64,000 bases of DNA from Martinezella rhizogenes (GCF_000799715.1 NZ_JUHG01000013.1:992001-1056000); one strand, 5' to 3'. Positions 1 to 8,091 are shown, counted from the stretch's first letter. The notes: a model not told the origin generated them from the letters alone. A program made the numbers and translations.

Positions 1-479
1 GCCGCATGGAAGGGTTCGCCTATCAGCACCACGACGCGCCCCTTGCCCTTCAGAAGCGAGCAGACTTCCTTCGTCTGCAAGGTTCCCGATTCTGCTTCAT
101 CGGAGGCGACCACGACCTGGTTTTCCGGCAGATCCGACAGGTTCGAGGGGAGGTTGTTGATATAGATCAGCGGAATGTTCGCATCGGCGGCAAGCTTGGT
201 CATCTGCGGACCGAGGTCGCCATCGGAGACGGCCAGGATAATGGCATCGACCTTATCCGCGATAAATTGCTGAACCTGCTTCTTCTGAAGCTCATTGTCA
301 CTTTTGGCGTTCTGCGTGACAAGTTTCAGCCCCGAAATCGTCTTTCCGTGCGAAAGGATTCCGTTGAGCAATGCGGTCCTGAACTTATCCAGATCGGACA
401 TCGACACGCCGATCGTCTGTGCACTTGCAGCCGAGGCGGATATCGCCATCACGAAAGCAGCCAGTATGGTCTTTCTCAT
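1..479 (-). CDS. Sugar ABC transporter substrate-binding protein (3' end outside window)
   Basis: Periplasmic binding protein of the ribose/xylose type (Peripla_BP_4 fold), expected to deliver a sugar or polyol to an ABC importer encoded beyond the left edge. About 159 residues are visible. They begin with a typical Sec signal peptide (MRKTILAAF..., small residues up to ASA-Q near residue 20), followed by the fold's characteristic start (IGVSMSDLDKFRTALLNG). A QKKQVQQFIADKVDAIIL helix-strand and an IPLIYINN strand follow. The ATG at 477-479 is preceded by a strong GGAGGTG Shine-Dalgarno. The gene lies next to a LacI repressor, a sugar kinase and a GatZ-like protein, which fits a sugar/polyol utilisation locus. 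Substrate not determinable from the visible part. Confidence 0.88.
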   Translation of the reverse strand, partial: MRKTILAAFVMAISASAASAQTIGVSMSDLDKFRTALLNGILSHGKTISGLKLVTQNAKSDNELQKKQVQQFIADKVDAIILAVSDGDLGPQMTKLAADANIPLIYINNLPSNLSDLPENQVVVASDEAESGTLQTKEVCSLLKGKGRVVVLIGEPFHA

Positions 480-818
480 TATTCACCTCCGCAAGATATT
501 TATCGAGCTGAGGTTTTATAAGGAGAGTTTGGTTAATATTTTACTGTTCGATATTCGATATAAATTAGAAATACATTGAATACTTAATAACAAACTCTTC
601 AATAAACCGAAATTTATCAATAGTTTTACGTTAACTACAGTAGTGAAGCCAATTATTGCCCATTTTTATGAAGCAATACTTACTGTCTCGACCCATTTCA
701 GCTTTGAAAGCTTCCCCGCTTCACTCTGGCCACCCGGAACCGCGCAGCTCCAGAAGAGCAAGCTAGAACGAAGCCAGAGCGTGGTAAGCAGGCCAGCGTG
801 CCCTTTACTCCGGAGTTT
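480..818. other. Intergenic region between the binding-protein gene and the lacI 3' end
   Basis: AT-rich control region for the leftward binding-protein gene, with no convincing gene. At about 622-632 it holds TTTTACGTTAA, which shares the CGTAAA half-site (reverse strand) with the two candidate LacI operators at 2125-2136 and 2301-2314. The remaining part (about 700-818) is GC-richer and presumably the 3' untranslated trailer of the LacI gene. No clear terminator was seen. Confidence 0.4.
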
Positions 819-1862
819 TCAAGCGGAGTCGCGGAGCATCAGATCACCGCTCAGGAGCACCCGCTCATCGGCATCAACCGATGCCGCGGCGCTCGTGATC
901 TCGCCGAGTCTGGACAGCAGCATCTCGATCGCGCGCTTTCCGATCTGATCGTAGTTCTGCGCAACCGTCGTGATGGGAGGGCAGGCATATCTTGAAAGTG
1001 GATGGTCGTCATGGCCCGCGATGCGGAGCTGAAAGTCCGCACCATGGCCGACGCGCAGGCCATGACGGTAAGCCGCGGAAATGGCTCCGAATGCCACCCG
1101 ATCGTTGGCACATAAAACCGTTCGGGTCGGAAAACCCGGTTTCGAACTCAAGATTTTAGCGGTCTCATCGTAACCAAATTTCTCAAAGTCCCAGGTCTTG
1201 ACGCTCGTGACCGGTACGACGTGTGGTGTCATGCCCAGGCGCTTCATCGCATCGACGTAAGCCTGCTCTCTCGTCAGCGCATTGGTGTTGACATGAGGCA
1301 TTCCCAAATAACAAGGCGGCTCGCCCGACCGGCAAAGGTAATCGACGATGAGACCGAAACTTTGTCGATTGTCGGTACCGACGAAGGCAGATGTTTCATC
1401 CAGCGGCGAGTCGATGTAAATCAGAGGAACACTTCGACCGAAATCCTCCAATGTACGCCGATGGGATTCAACTCCGAGCGGCGCGATGACCGCGCCGGCG
1501 ACATTCATCGATTTCAGCGTCCTGATCGCCCGGTCTTCCATCTCAGCCCGGCCATCCGACGACAGGACGAGAGCGAAGAATCCAGCTTCGCTGGCGAGTG
1601 ATTCGATGCGCCGCGTGAGTGCCATGTAGAACGGGTCCGTCGAATTCGGAATGATAATGCCGAGAATGTTGGTGCGCCGACGGTTAAGGTTGACCGCGAA
1701 GACGTTAGGACGAAACCCCGACTTCTTGAGCGCAATTTCAATGGTGTCTCGCGTCTTTCTTCGGACCGAGTTCGGATCGTTAAAATACTTGGAAACGGTG
1801 GGACGAGAGAGGCCGACGAATTCGGAAAAGTCCTCCATCGTTTTGATCATCTTTCCCACCAT
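819..1862 (-). CDS. LacI-family transcriptional regulator (sugar locus)
   Basis: Repressor of 347 residues, the normal LacI length. The N-terminus carries the helix-turn-helix (TMEDFSEFVGLSRPTVSKYFNDP, about residues 8-30), followed by the hinge and an effector domain of the periplasmic-binding type (GIIIPNSTDPFYMAL, about 69-83; GAVIAPLG about 127). The start ATGGTGGGAAAG is preceded by AGGAG at a good distance. It sits between two sugar genes, so it most likely represses the leftward binding-protein operon and the rightward kinase/GatZ-like operon in response to the imported sugar. Candidate operators with CGTAAA half-sites lie in the flanking control regions. Confidence 0.93.
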   Translation of the reverse strand: MVGKMIKTMEDFSEFVGLSRPTVSKYFNDPNSVRRKTRDTIEIALKKSGFRPNVFAVNLNRRRTNILGIIIPNSTDPFYMALTRRIESLASEAGFFALVLSSDGRAEMEDRAIRTLKSMNVAGAVIAPLGVESHRRTLEDFGRSVPLIYIDSPLDETSAFVGTDNRQSFGLIVDYLCRSGEPPCYLGMPHVNTNALTREQAYVDAMKRLGMTPHVVPVTSVKTWDFEKFGYDETAKILSSKPGFPTRTVLCANDRVAFGAISAAYRHGLRVGHGADFQLRIAGHDDHPLSRYACPPITTVAQNYDQIGKRAIEMLLSRLGEITSAAASVDADERVLLSGDLMLRDSA

Positions 1863-1959
1863 CTGATCTCCTGACGTGCCGCTTCTTGTTGTGTAGATGA
1901 CTCATGGCCCTTCGAAAAGGCGAAACGAGAGGCACGCTCAACCGGCTGGGTCGTGAAGT

Positions 1960-2085
1960 CTACTCGGCCACAAATTGAACCTTCACGGTTGTCGGATCGC
2001 TACCGCTTTCGGTGAAGTAGGGCATGATCTCGGCCAACGACAAGCCGATCACCGATGATGAAAGTGCGTACAGAATTTTCCTCAT
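1960..2085 (-). CDS. 41-residue peptide with secretion-like start; possible internally deleted remnant
   Basis: An ATG at 2083-2085 with a strong GAGGAGG ribosome site opens a 41-codon frame ending with TAG at 1960-1962. The first 18 residues (MRKILYALSSSVIGLSLA) resemble a Sec signal peptide, close to the start of the binding protein at 479. The remainder (EIMPYFTESG..., ending KVQFVAE) is acidic and resembles the C-terminal tail of a solute-binding protein. Two explanations fit: a small secreted peptide, or a binding-protein gene that lost its middle by in-frame deletion and kept its expression signals. The second is favoured by the sugar-locus context but is inference. It is followed after 97 bp by lacI in the same direction. 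Confidence 0.45.
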   Translation of the reverse strand: MRKILYALSSSVIGLSLAEIMPYFTESGSDPTTVKVQFVAE

Positions 2086-2124
2086 AATTCCGTCCTCCTC
2101 CTTAACGGCTGCACGCATATAAAA

Positions 2125-2136
2125 TTACATGCGTAA
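2125..2136. promoter_or_regulatory. Candidate LacI operator (TTAC-ATGC-GTAA)
   Basis: Perfect inverted repeat of TTAC and GTAA separated by four bases, continuing to GTAAAGTTT on the right. It lies 40 bp upstream of the 41-codon frame. The half-site GCGTAAAGTTT recurs at 2308-2318. Short spaced palindromes of this kind are typical of LacI-family sites; assignment to the adjacent repressor is inferred. Confidence 0.4.
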
Positions 2137-2300
2137 AGTTTAAATCCGATGTTTCTGGCCTCGCTGTCAAGCGCCTTCATCCCCGAAGGGTGTTGGATTT
2201 TCCACTGAAACATATAGATAATTGAAAAATCATAAATAATATTTATGACTCACTTCGACTGCGTCAAAACCATGGGAATGGATTTGACGCGAAAAATTAA

Positions 2301-2350
2301 TTATCGCGCGTAAAGTTTGTGTTGACATAATCGCTCTTGCAAATTAGCTG
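2301..2350 (+). promoter_or_regulatory. Candidate operator plus -35 element for the kinase operon
   Basis: TTATCGCGCGTAAA (2301-2314) is an imperfect palindrome matching 10 of 14 positions to its complement. It shares GCGTAAAGTTT with the site at 2125-2136. A perfect TTGACA -35 hexamer follows at 2322-2327, with only a weak -10 about 16-17 bp later. The arrangement would let the LacI repressor block the promoter of the rightward kinase operon. Confidence 0.45.
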
Positions 2351-2403
2351 ATTGCCAAGATGCTATGGCGTGAGCGTAATGTCTGGGAAGACGGAGATTT
2401 CCA

Positions 2404-3396
2404 TTGGCCGCATATGAAAAAAGCGGGATAGCGCCGGAGGCGCTGGGTCCGACGATCACGGTTGGCGAAATTCTGGTTGAGGTCATGGCCACCACGATCG
2501 GCTCGGGATTTCTTGAGGCACAGCCTTTGACCGGTCCCTATCCCAGTGGCGCACCGGCAATATTCATTGATCAGGTTGCGCGCCTGGGGGGGAAAGCCGG
2601 GATCGTCGCCAGTGTCGGCAACGATGACTTCGGACGGCTCAACCTTGATCGGCTGCGGCGCGATGGTGTCGACGTATCAGCGGTTTCAATTTCAGACGAC
2701 TTGCCCACCGGAAGCGCTTTTGTCCGTTACAGGGCGGATGGCGGACGGGATTTCGTGTTCAATATCAGGCATTCAGCGGCCGGGCGCATCGAGATGACGG
2801 CGGCGGTCGAGGATCTTATCAAGACTGCTGGACACGTTCATGTCATGGGCTCGGCTTTCGTCATTCCTGGAGCAGCCGACGTTATTGAAGCAGCGATCCA
2901 TACCGTGCGCTCCCGCGGCGGGTCGGTGTCACTTGATCCAAATGTCCGCAAGGAGCTTCTCGACAGCGATGACATCTCCGGACACTTCGGCTCCGTCCTG
3001 AAAGTTGCGGACCTCTTGCTGCCATCGGGAGAAGAGCTTTTCGCGACTACAGGCTTGGATGACGAGCCATCCGCCGTGGCAAAGCTTTTGGAGCTTGGTG
3101 TCAGCGAAGTCGTATTGAAACGCGGAAAGGATGGAGCTTCGTTCTTCGGTCGCGATGCCGCGCGGATCGACTGCAACGCGTTTGTCGTCGAGGAAATCGA
3201 TCCGACCGGAGCCGGAGACTGCTTCGGCGCGGCCTATCTCACCTCCAGGCGCTTCGGTCTTTCACCGCGGGAAGCGCTTGTCAGAGCCAGCGCGGCCGGC
3301 GCTCGCAATGTCACGCGACAAGGGCCGATGGAGGGGGTATCGACGCCGTCCGAGCTCGCAGCCTTCATCGCCGCAACACTCCGGAGACAATCATGA
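2404..3396 (+). CDS. PfkB-family sugar kinase (probable tagatose kinase)
   Basis: ATP-dependent ribokinase-fold carbohydrate kinase of 330 residues. Visible features are the N-terminal [10 protein letters not shown] strand, the sugar-binding glycine-rich stretch ([32 protein letters not shown]) and the PfkB signature [14 protein letters not shown] near residue 266 with the catalytic Asp. The start is TTG at 2404 with GGAG seven bases upstream; no in-frame ATG serves as a start. Its stop overlaps the next start (ATGA), so it is translationally coupled to the GatZ-like gene. In Agrobacterium a kinase/GatZ-like pair of this type acts on D-tagatose and its 6-phosphate. Tagatose as substrate here is inferred by context. 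Confidence 0.85.
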   Translation: MAAYEKSGIAPEALGPTITVGEILVEVMATTIGSGFLEAQPLTGPYPSGAPAIFIDQVARLGGKAGIVASVGNDDFGRLNLDRLRRDGVDVSAVSISDDLPTGSAFVRYRADGGRDFVFNIRHSAAGRIEMTAAVEDLIKTAGHVHVMGSAFVIPGAADVIEAAIHTVRSRGGSVSLDPNVRKELLDSDDISGHFGSVLKVADLLLPSGEELFATTGLDDEPSAVAKLLELGVSEVVLKRGKDGASFFGRDAARIDCNAFVVEEIDPTGAGDCFGAAYLTSRRFGLSPREALVRASAAGARNVTRQGPMEGVSTPSELAAFIAATLRRQS

Positions 3397-4664
3397 ATGA
3401 GAGACTGAGGGAACTTGCTCCGGCACGGCGCGGCGGTAAGCCATTCGGAATAACGTCAGTCTGTTCGGCTCATCCGCTGGTACTGCGCTCCGCGCTGCGC
3501 CGCGCAGCGCAGGAAGGCGGCGACGTGCTCATAGAAGCGACGTGCAATCAGGTGAACCATCTCGGCGGCTATACCGGCATGACGCCGCAAGCCTTTGTCC
3601 AGCTTGTTGGCAACATCGCGTCTGAAGAGGGCTTGGACAAGCCACGGATCATCTTTGGCGGAGATCATCTGGGTCCCAATCCGTGGCGGAAGGAAGATGC
3701 GACCGTGGCGATGGCAAAGGCCGAAGCGATGGTTGCGGCGTATATCAAAGCTGGTTTCACCAAGATTCACCTGGATGCGTCAATGGGCTGCGCCGGTGAA
3801 CCGGCCGCCCTGGACGATGAGCTGATCGCCGCTCGTGCGGCGCGTCTTGCCAAAATCGCCGAGGAGACGGCGCGCGAAATCGGTGGAGCCCTGCCGCTTT
3901 ATGTCCTGGGAACGGAAGTACCCATTCCAGGCGGTGCCGATCATATTCTTGACGCTGTCGAGCCGACGTCGGCAAAGGCGGCCCGTTCGACGATCGCCAT
4001 TCACCGTGATGTTTTCATCCGTGACGGATTGGAAGGCGCCTTTTCGCGCACGATCGCGTTCGTGGTTCAGCCGGGTGTCGAGTTTGGCAGCGAAAACGTT
4101 ATTGCTTACAGGCCGGAAAAGGCGCGCGCGCTGACCGCGCTGCTGGATCAGGAGCCGCAATTCGTATTCGAAGCACACTCCACCGATTATCAGACTGTCG
4201 GCGCCCTTTCCTCGCTTGTCCGTGACGGCTTTCCGATCCTGAAGGTCGGACCAGAGCTCACATTCGCGCTTCGGGAAGCCCTCTACGGTCTCGACCTCAT
4301 TGCCTCCGAACTTAGCGAGGATTACGGCTGCCGCACCCTTGCCACGACGATGGAAAAGATCATGCTCGACGATCCTTCCAATTGGCTGGGCCACTATCAC
4401 GGCAACAAAGATGCCTTACGCCTGCAACGGCACTACAGCTACAGCGATCGCGTAAGATACTACTGGGTGAAAGCCGAGGCGCGGGCTGCCGTGAACCATC
4501 TGGAGGAGACCCTCAGAGGACGCTCTATTCCAAAGACATTGCTGCGACAATTTTTGCCGCGGCTTGAAGAGCGAGAGATCCGGACGATGTCCATGGCGGA
4601 AATCGCCATGGGTGCTGTCGATGACGTATTGCAGAAATATAGTTTGGCATGTCGCCAAAACTGA
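3393..4664 (+). CDS. GatZ/KbaZ-like protein (tagatose-6-phosphate epimerase or aldolase-associated subunit)
   Basis: Protein of 423 residues, full length for the GatZ/KbaZ family. Recognisable stretches are [13 protein letters not shown] near the N-terminus, [29 protein letters not shown] and IHLDASMGC, then [10 protein letters not shown] and [16 protein letters not shown]. In enteric bacteria GatZ supports the class II aldolase GatY. No GatY/KbaY partner is present here. In Agrobacterium a homologue paired with a PfkB kinase has been described as a D-tagatose-6-phosphate 4-epimerase producing fructose-6-phosphate, which would explain the lone gene. It overlaps the kinase gene by four bases. 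Confidence 0.86.
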   Translation: MNERLRELAPARRGGKPFGITSVCSAHPLVLRSALRRAAQEGGDVLIEATCNQVNHLGGYTGMTPQAFVQLVGNIASEEGLDKPRIIFGGDHLGPNPWRKEDATVAMAKAEAMVAAYIKAGFTKIHLDASMGCAGEPAALDDELIAARAARLAKIAEETAREIGGALPLYVLGTEVPIPGGADHILDAVEPTSAKAARSTIAIHRDVFIRDGLEGAFSRTIAFVVQPGVEFGSENVIAYRPEKARALTALLDQEPQFVFEAHSTDYQTVGALSSLVRDGFPILKVGPELTFALREALYGLDLIASELSEDYGCRTLATTMEKIMLDDPSNWLGHYHGNKDALRLQRHYSYSDRVRYYWVKAEARAAVNHLEETLRGRSIPKTLLRQFLPRLEEREIRTMSMAEIAMGAVDDVLQKYSLACRQN

Positions 4665-4741
4665 TCCCGCCGAGGCGCAACGGCTGATGGAAGCAGGCGC
4701 CATCGCGAGGACATCTGGTGCTGCCGATCGGATGAGAGCGT

Positions 4742-5548
4742 TCAGACGTCGTCTGGAAACAACGGCGCCTGCCGGCCATGGGCGATGAAGCTGCGGAAAT
4801 CCTTGACCGCTTCCGGCGTCGCAAGCGAGCAGAAGGGGCCACGGCTCACGTCGATGCCGTTGAGTTTGCGCAGGCGCACATCCATTTCGGCGCTCTTCAA
4901 AGTCACGGCAGCGGTATTGACCACCGGCGCATGCAGCACCTTGAAGCCATATTCGCCGCCGACCAGCAGGCCGGGCAGGATGCCGGCCGGCACCACGACA
5001 TCGGCACCATCGCGCACCAGTGGTTCGGCGCAGGCGGCGAAGGCCGCGAGCATGCGCGTGCGCGCCTCATCGTCGCCGGCAAAGGCGGCGCTGAAATCGG
5101 ATGGCGCGCAATTCATCCCCGCCACATGCTTCACCCGGCCTCCCAGCCCATAAAGGTCAGCCTGTTCGTAGTGCCAGGTCTGAAAGACGTCATCAAGGGT
5201 CACAAGCGCGATGCGCCGGCCGAAGCGGGCGGCGTAATGCATCGAGACCTCGCCCGCGCCAATCACCGGGATGCTCACAGCCGATTTAAGTTCGTAAAGA
5301 CCCGGGTCCTGGAAATGGCCGAGAACGATTGCGTCATAACCGCGCTTTTCAGCCTCCAGCCCATTGTCTATCGCGATCGCCGCGCAGCGGAATTCCGCTA
5401 GCCGCCCGAAGTGCCGATCCGGCGGCCTGATACCGAAAACCTCGACCGTCGTGCCGGGTTCGGCGATGCCGTTCAGATAGTCCGAAAGCTTTAGCATGTA
5501 GGCGGCGCTGGCCGTGGCATCGATGAAGCTTTGCCAGAATATGCGCAT
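4742..5548 (-). CDS. Asp/Glu/hydantoin racemase-fold protein lacking both catalytic cysteines
   Basis: Protein of 268 residues in the aspartate/glutamate/hydantoin racemase superfamily (YDAIVLGHFQDPGLYEL, VIGAGEVSMHYAARFG, ADVVVPAGILPGLL). Family racemases use two cysteines, one in a GCFxDPGL-type motif and one in a LGCAGM-type motif. Here the first position is His (GHFQDPGL) and the second motif reads VPAGILPG with no Cys, so classical two-base racemisation is unlikely. The ATG at 5546-5548 has a GAGGG site upstream and is preferred to longer frames that run into the divergent MarR gene. It is divergent from the MarR regulator and shares its 97-bp control region, so it probably belongs to the same catabolic regulon. 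Actual activity unknown. Confidence 0.85.
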   Translation of the reverse strand: MRIFWQSFIDATASAAYMLKLSDYLNGIAEPGTTVEVFGIRPPDRHFGRLAEFRCAAIAIDNGLEAEKRGYDAIVLGHFQDPGLYELKSAVSIPVIGAGEVSMHYAARFGRRIALVTLDDVFQTWHYEQADLYGLGGRVKHVAGMNCAPSDFSAAFAGDDEARTRMLAAFAACAEPLVRDGADVVVPAGILPGLLVGGEYGFKVLHAPVVNTAAVTLKSAEMDVRLRKLNGIDVSRGPFCSLATPEAVKDFRSFIAHGRQAPLFPDDV

Positions 5549-5578
5549 TGTTCCCTCGCCCTGTTCGTTTTCGCGCGT

Positions 5579-5599
5579 CGTTTTGCTCTCGTCAAAACG
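5579..5599. promoter_or_regulatory. Inverted repeat CGTTTTG-N7-CAAAACG in the racemase-like/MarR control region
   Basis: Perfect 7-bp arms (5579-5585 and 5593-5599) separated by seven bases, about midway between the two divergent start codons. The size and symmetry suit a MarR-type dimer site. It was not seen at the other cluster promoters, which carry the AT-rich 17-bp motif instead. Confidence 0.4.
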
Positions 5600-5601
5600 G
5601 G

Positions 5602-5618
5602 AATTTAAGGCTTTAATC
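5602..5618 (+). promoter_or_regulatory. Copy 1 of the cluster's 17-bp motif (candidate MarR site)
   Basis: AATTTAAGGCTTTAATC, matching 13 of 17 positions with the copy at 10879-10895. It lies 28 bp before the MarR start and 54 bp before the racemase-like start. See the related copies at 8535, 10701, 10879 and 17248. Confidence 0.5.
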
Positions 5619-5645
5619 GTAGCCATATCCACCCTGGAGAGCCAA

Positions 5646-6188
5646 ATGAATTCGCCTGCAGCACCCGAAAATCCACTCGAAGAGACGGCGACGGAAGTGT
5701 CGGAAGCGGCGCTGACCGAATTCGAATGGTCGCTGTGGCGGATTTCCGCGGCCTTCGTGCGCTGGCAGTCGGAATGTGCCAGCGAGCTTGCCGGATCAAG
5801 CCTTAGCGGCCTCGACACCGCCGTCCTCCATACGATCCGCTACCGCAACAAGCCGAAGGGCCTTGCCGAAATCTCCCGGCTGCTCGGCCGTGACGATACC
5901 GCCAACATTCAATATGCGATCAAGAAATTGCAGGCCCTGCAGCTGATCGAACGGGTCAAGGGCCGGTCGCGCAAGGACACGCTGTATGTGCTGACGCGCA
6001 AGGGCAGCAAGCTGACACAGGACTACCGCACCCTGCGCCGGCATTTGCTGATCTCGCTGATCCAGAAGATGGACCACGCGGAAAAGGGGCTCGGCGACGC
6101 AACCGAAATGCTGGAGCTTTTAACGAGCTTCTACGACACCGCCGCCCGACGCGTGGCAATCGGCCCTCACCCCGTCGATCGCGGCTAA
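5646..6188 (+). CDS. MarR-type winged-helix transcriptional regulator
   Basis: Regulator of 180 residues. After a flexible acidic N-terminus, the winged-helix region reads LDTAVLHTIRYRNKPKGLAE, then the recognition-helix area (LLGRDDTANIQYAIKKLQALQLIERV) and the wing (KGRSRKDTLYVLTRKGSKL). The chosen ATG (5646) has GGAG upstream; longer frames would overlap the divergent racemase-like gene. Probable repressor of the surrounding catabolic cluster, responding to the substrate or its CoA thioester. The evidence for this is the shared 17-bp motif near its own start and at four other places in the cluster. Confidence 0.88.
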   Translation: MNSPAAPENPLEETATEVSEAALTEFEWSLWRISAAFVRWQSECASELAGSSLSGLDTAVLHTIRYRNKPKGLAEISRLLGRDDTANIQYAIKKLQALQLIERVKGRSRKDTLYVLTRKGSKLTQDYRTLRRHLLISLIQKMDHAEKGLGDATEMLELLTSFYDTAARRVAIGPHPVDRG

Positions 6189-6382
6189 AGCAGTTTGTGA
6201 GTTGGGCGTGCGCTGCTTGCGGGTCAACCGGCGCAATGCGGCGCCAAAGCAGCCTCTGTTGGCTCAGGCCCTAGAAAAGGGCCAGCCTGTCCCGCCTCCC
6301 GTTCGGCGGCCTTTGGATTGTCGAAAAATCGCTCATGCAATTGCCTGGCGACGTCGCAGACATGAACATCTTCGAGCCCGCG

Positions 6383-6913
6383 TCAGCCCGACGGTAATTG
6401 CCGCCGATGTTTCGGGTCGGCGACTATTTCACGCCACTGAGGATCATCTTCCATCTGCGACGTCTCCGAAGCGGGTTTGGCAAAGAAAACGGCCTGGCCG
6501 CTTTTGTCGAGTTGCAACGAGAGCGTCACCCGGCTGCCGGCTCCGGTGCAATCACCGTGCAGATGCGTGACCACGCTCGGTCCGCAATCGAGCTGAACGA
6601 GCCCTATCCGCCAGGGCATATGCTCGCGAAAATAGGGATCGCTGGTGACTTCGATGGAGGTCTCCGACAAGAGCATGCCGCCAGACGGCGCATCGATGAA
6701 AGGAAGTGCGGCGGACAGGCAGCGCGGGCAGGCGTCACGCGGCGGATAGGCATATGTCCCGCATTCGGCGCAGCATTGCAGCATGAAACGGCCGCTGGCG
6801 GCTGCAAGCGTCAGCCCTTGCGCCTTGTCGCTGCGAGCCGATGGCGGCTGCAAGGGCACCGCGGCGCGGGAAAGCGGGGGCTTGCGTGGCGATTTTGTGA
6901 GTGGACGGGTCAT
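6383..6913 (-). CDS. Zn-ribbon/OB-fold (DUF35, ChsH2-like) protein
   Basis: Protein of 176 residues. A basic, proline-rich N-terminal 35 residues leads into a zinc ribbon with Cys48-x2-Cys51 and Cys62-x2-Cys65 (CAECGTYAYPPRDACPRC), then an OB-fold-like domain. DUF35 proteins bind acyl-CoA and form complexes with thiolase-fold enzymes such as Ltp2 aldolase or SCP-x thiolases. Its start overlaps the stop of the thiolase-fold gene (ATGA), which supports a stoichiometric complex. It is the last gene of the leftward operon that starts at 10645. Longer frames upstream are out-of-frame readings of the thiolase-fold gene. Confidence 0.88.
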   Translation of the reverse strand: MTRPLTKSPRKPPLSRAAVPLQPPSARSDKAQGLTLAAASGRFMLQCCAECGTYAYPPRDACPRCLSAALPFIDAPSGGMLLSETSIEVTSDPYFREHMPWRIGLVQLDCGPSVVTHLHGDCTGAGSRVTLSLQLDKSGQAVFFAKPASETSQMEDDPQWREIVADPKHRRQLPSG

Positions 6914-8091
6914 GCCGATTGCCTCGCCAGGATCGCGGCCGCCGATGCCAGGCCACGGTCGTAATTGATCATGCCGAAGCCGGACACGAGGCCGATCTTT
7001 GCGTCCGTCACCTGTGTGCCCTCGGCGGTGCCCAGAAGCTGGCGCATGGCCTCGACGATGCCGAGATGGCCGCCGGCGGCACCCGCCTGGCCAACCGACA
7101 GCTGCCCACCCGAGGTATTGTGCGGAAAGGAGCCATCCGTTGTGAACGTATGCTGGCGCACGAAATCCGGCCCCTCGCCCTTGTCGCAAAAGCCGAGATC
7201 CTCGAACTGCATCATGGAGATGACCGGGTAATCGTCATAGGTCTGCACGAAGTCGATATCACCGGGCGTCAACCCGGCCATGCCATAGAGCTCGTGACGA
7301 TCCATAACCCAGCCGCCACGCGTCTGCACGGCATCGTCGGGGAAAGCATTGTGTCGTTCGATCGCCGAAAGCAGCCGCACGAAAGGAAGGCCGAGCGACA
7401 CGGCGGTTTCCTCGCGCATCATCAAAAACGCCTCGGCGCCGGCGCAGGGCATGACGCAATCGAAGAGATGAAACGGCTCGGCAATGGGCCGCGCCGACAT
7501 GTACTGTTCCAAAGTCAGCGGCTTCTTCATCAGCGCATGCGGATAGCGCAGCGCATTGTCGCGTTGCGCGACGCAGAGCTTGCCGAAATCCTCGCGTGTT
7601 GCGCCGTAGCGACCCATGTAGGCCCGGGCGATCAGCGCGAAACTGGCATTGGGTCCGCCAGCCCCATAGGGATAGGAGGCATCCTGAGCAAAGCGGGAGA
7701 AATTGGCGAGCGTCTTGCGAAACGTGTCGACCTGGTTGGTGTCGGCGGCAACACAGGCAACGATATCCGCGTCACCCGCCTGCACGGCGCGCGCCGCGCG
7801 CCGGATCGAGACGATACCCGCTGCCCCTCCCATCGGCACATGATCCAGCCAGCGCGGCGTCAGCCCGAAATGCTGCGTCAATGCAATCGCCGTGTCCGGC
7901 CCCATGGTGAAGCTCGATACCGCAAAGCCGTCGAACTTCTGATGGTCGACGCCCGCTCCGTCTGCCAGCGCCCTGAGCGCCCGGCCGATCCACCAATGCG
8001 CGCTCTCGATCGAGTAGCGCTCATAGGGCACCGTCACCGGCACCGCCAGCACCACGCCGTGATAGGATTTGCGGGCGCGCAAAGCCGTCAT
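6910..8091 (-). CDS. Thiolase-fold (SCP-x/Ltp2-like) protein without nucleophilic Cys; probable aldolase partner of DUF35
   Basis: 393-residue thiolase-superfamily protein. The stretch where thiolases carry the nucleophilic cysteine (CASG-like) reads VPMGGAAGIVS (residues 85-95), so the Cys is replaced. The usual catalytic His motif (HDCF) reads TYDDYPV with Tyr285, and the GHP motif reads GQA (residues 334-336), while the family-typical EDLGFCDKGEG is kept. Loss of Cys and His and presence of Tyr resemble Ltp2, a retro-aldolase that works with the DUF35 protein ChsH2. A carbon-carbon cleavage of a beta-hydroxyacyl-CoA is therefore more likely than thiolysis. ATG at 8089-8091 overlaps the ohr stop, and its stop overlaps the DUF35 start. 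Confidence 0.87.
   Translation of the reverse strand: MTALRARKSYHGVVLAVPVTVPYERYSIESAHWWIGRALRALADGAGVDHQKFDGFAVSSFTMGPDTAIALTQHFGLTPRWLDHVPMGGAAGIVSIRRAARAVQAGDADIVACVAADTNQVDTFRKTLANFSRFAQDASYPYGAGGPNASFALIARAYMGRYGATREDFGKLCVAQRDNALRYPHALMKKPLTLEQYMSARPIAEPFHLFDCVMPCAGAEAFLMMREETAVSLGLPFVRLLSAIERHNAFPDDAVQTRGGWVMDRHELYGMAGLTPGDIDFVQTYDDYPVISMMQFEDLGFCDKGEGPDFVRQHTFTTDGSFPHNTSGGQLSVGQAGAAGGHLGIVEAMRQLLGTAEGTQVTDAKIGLVSGFGMINYDRGLASAAAILARQSA

Noticed and set aside
5514..5818. Longer starts for the racemase-like and MarR genes that overlap each other
   Set aside because: Both families start at the internal ATG codons with ribosome sites; the extensions have no family match and would consume the control region.
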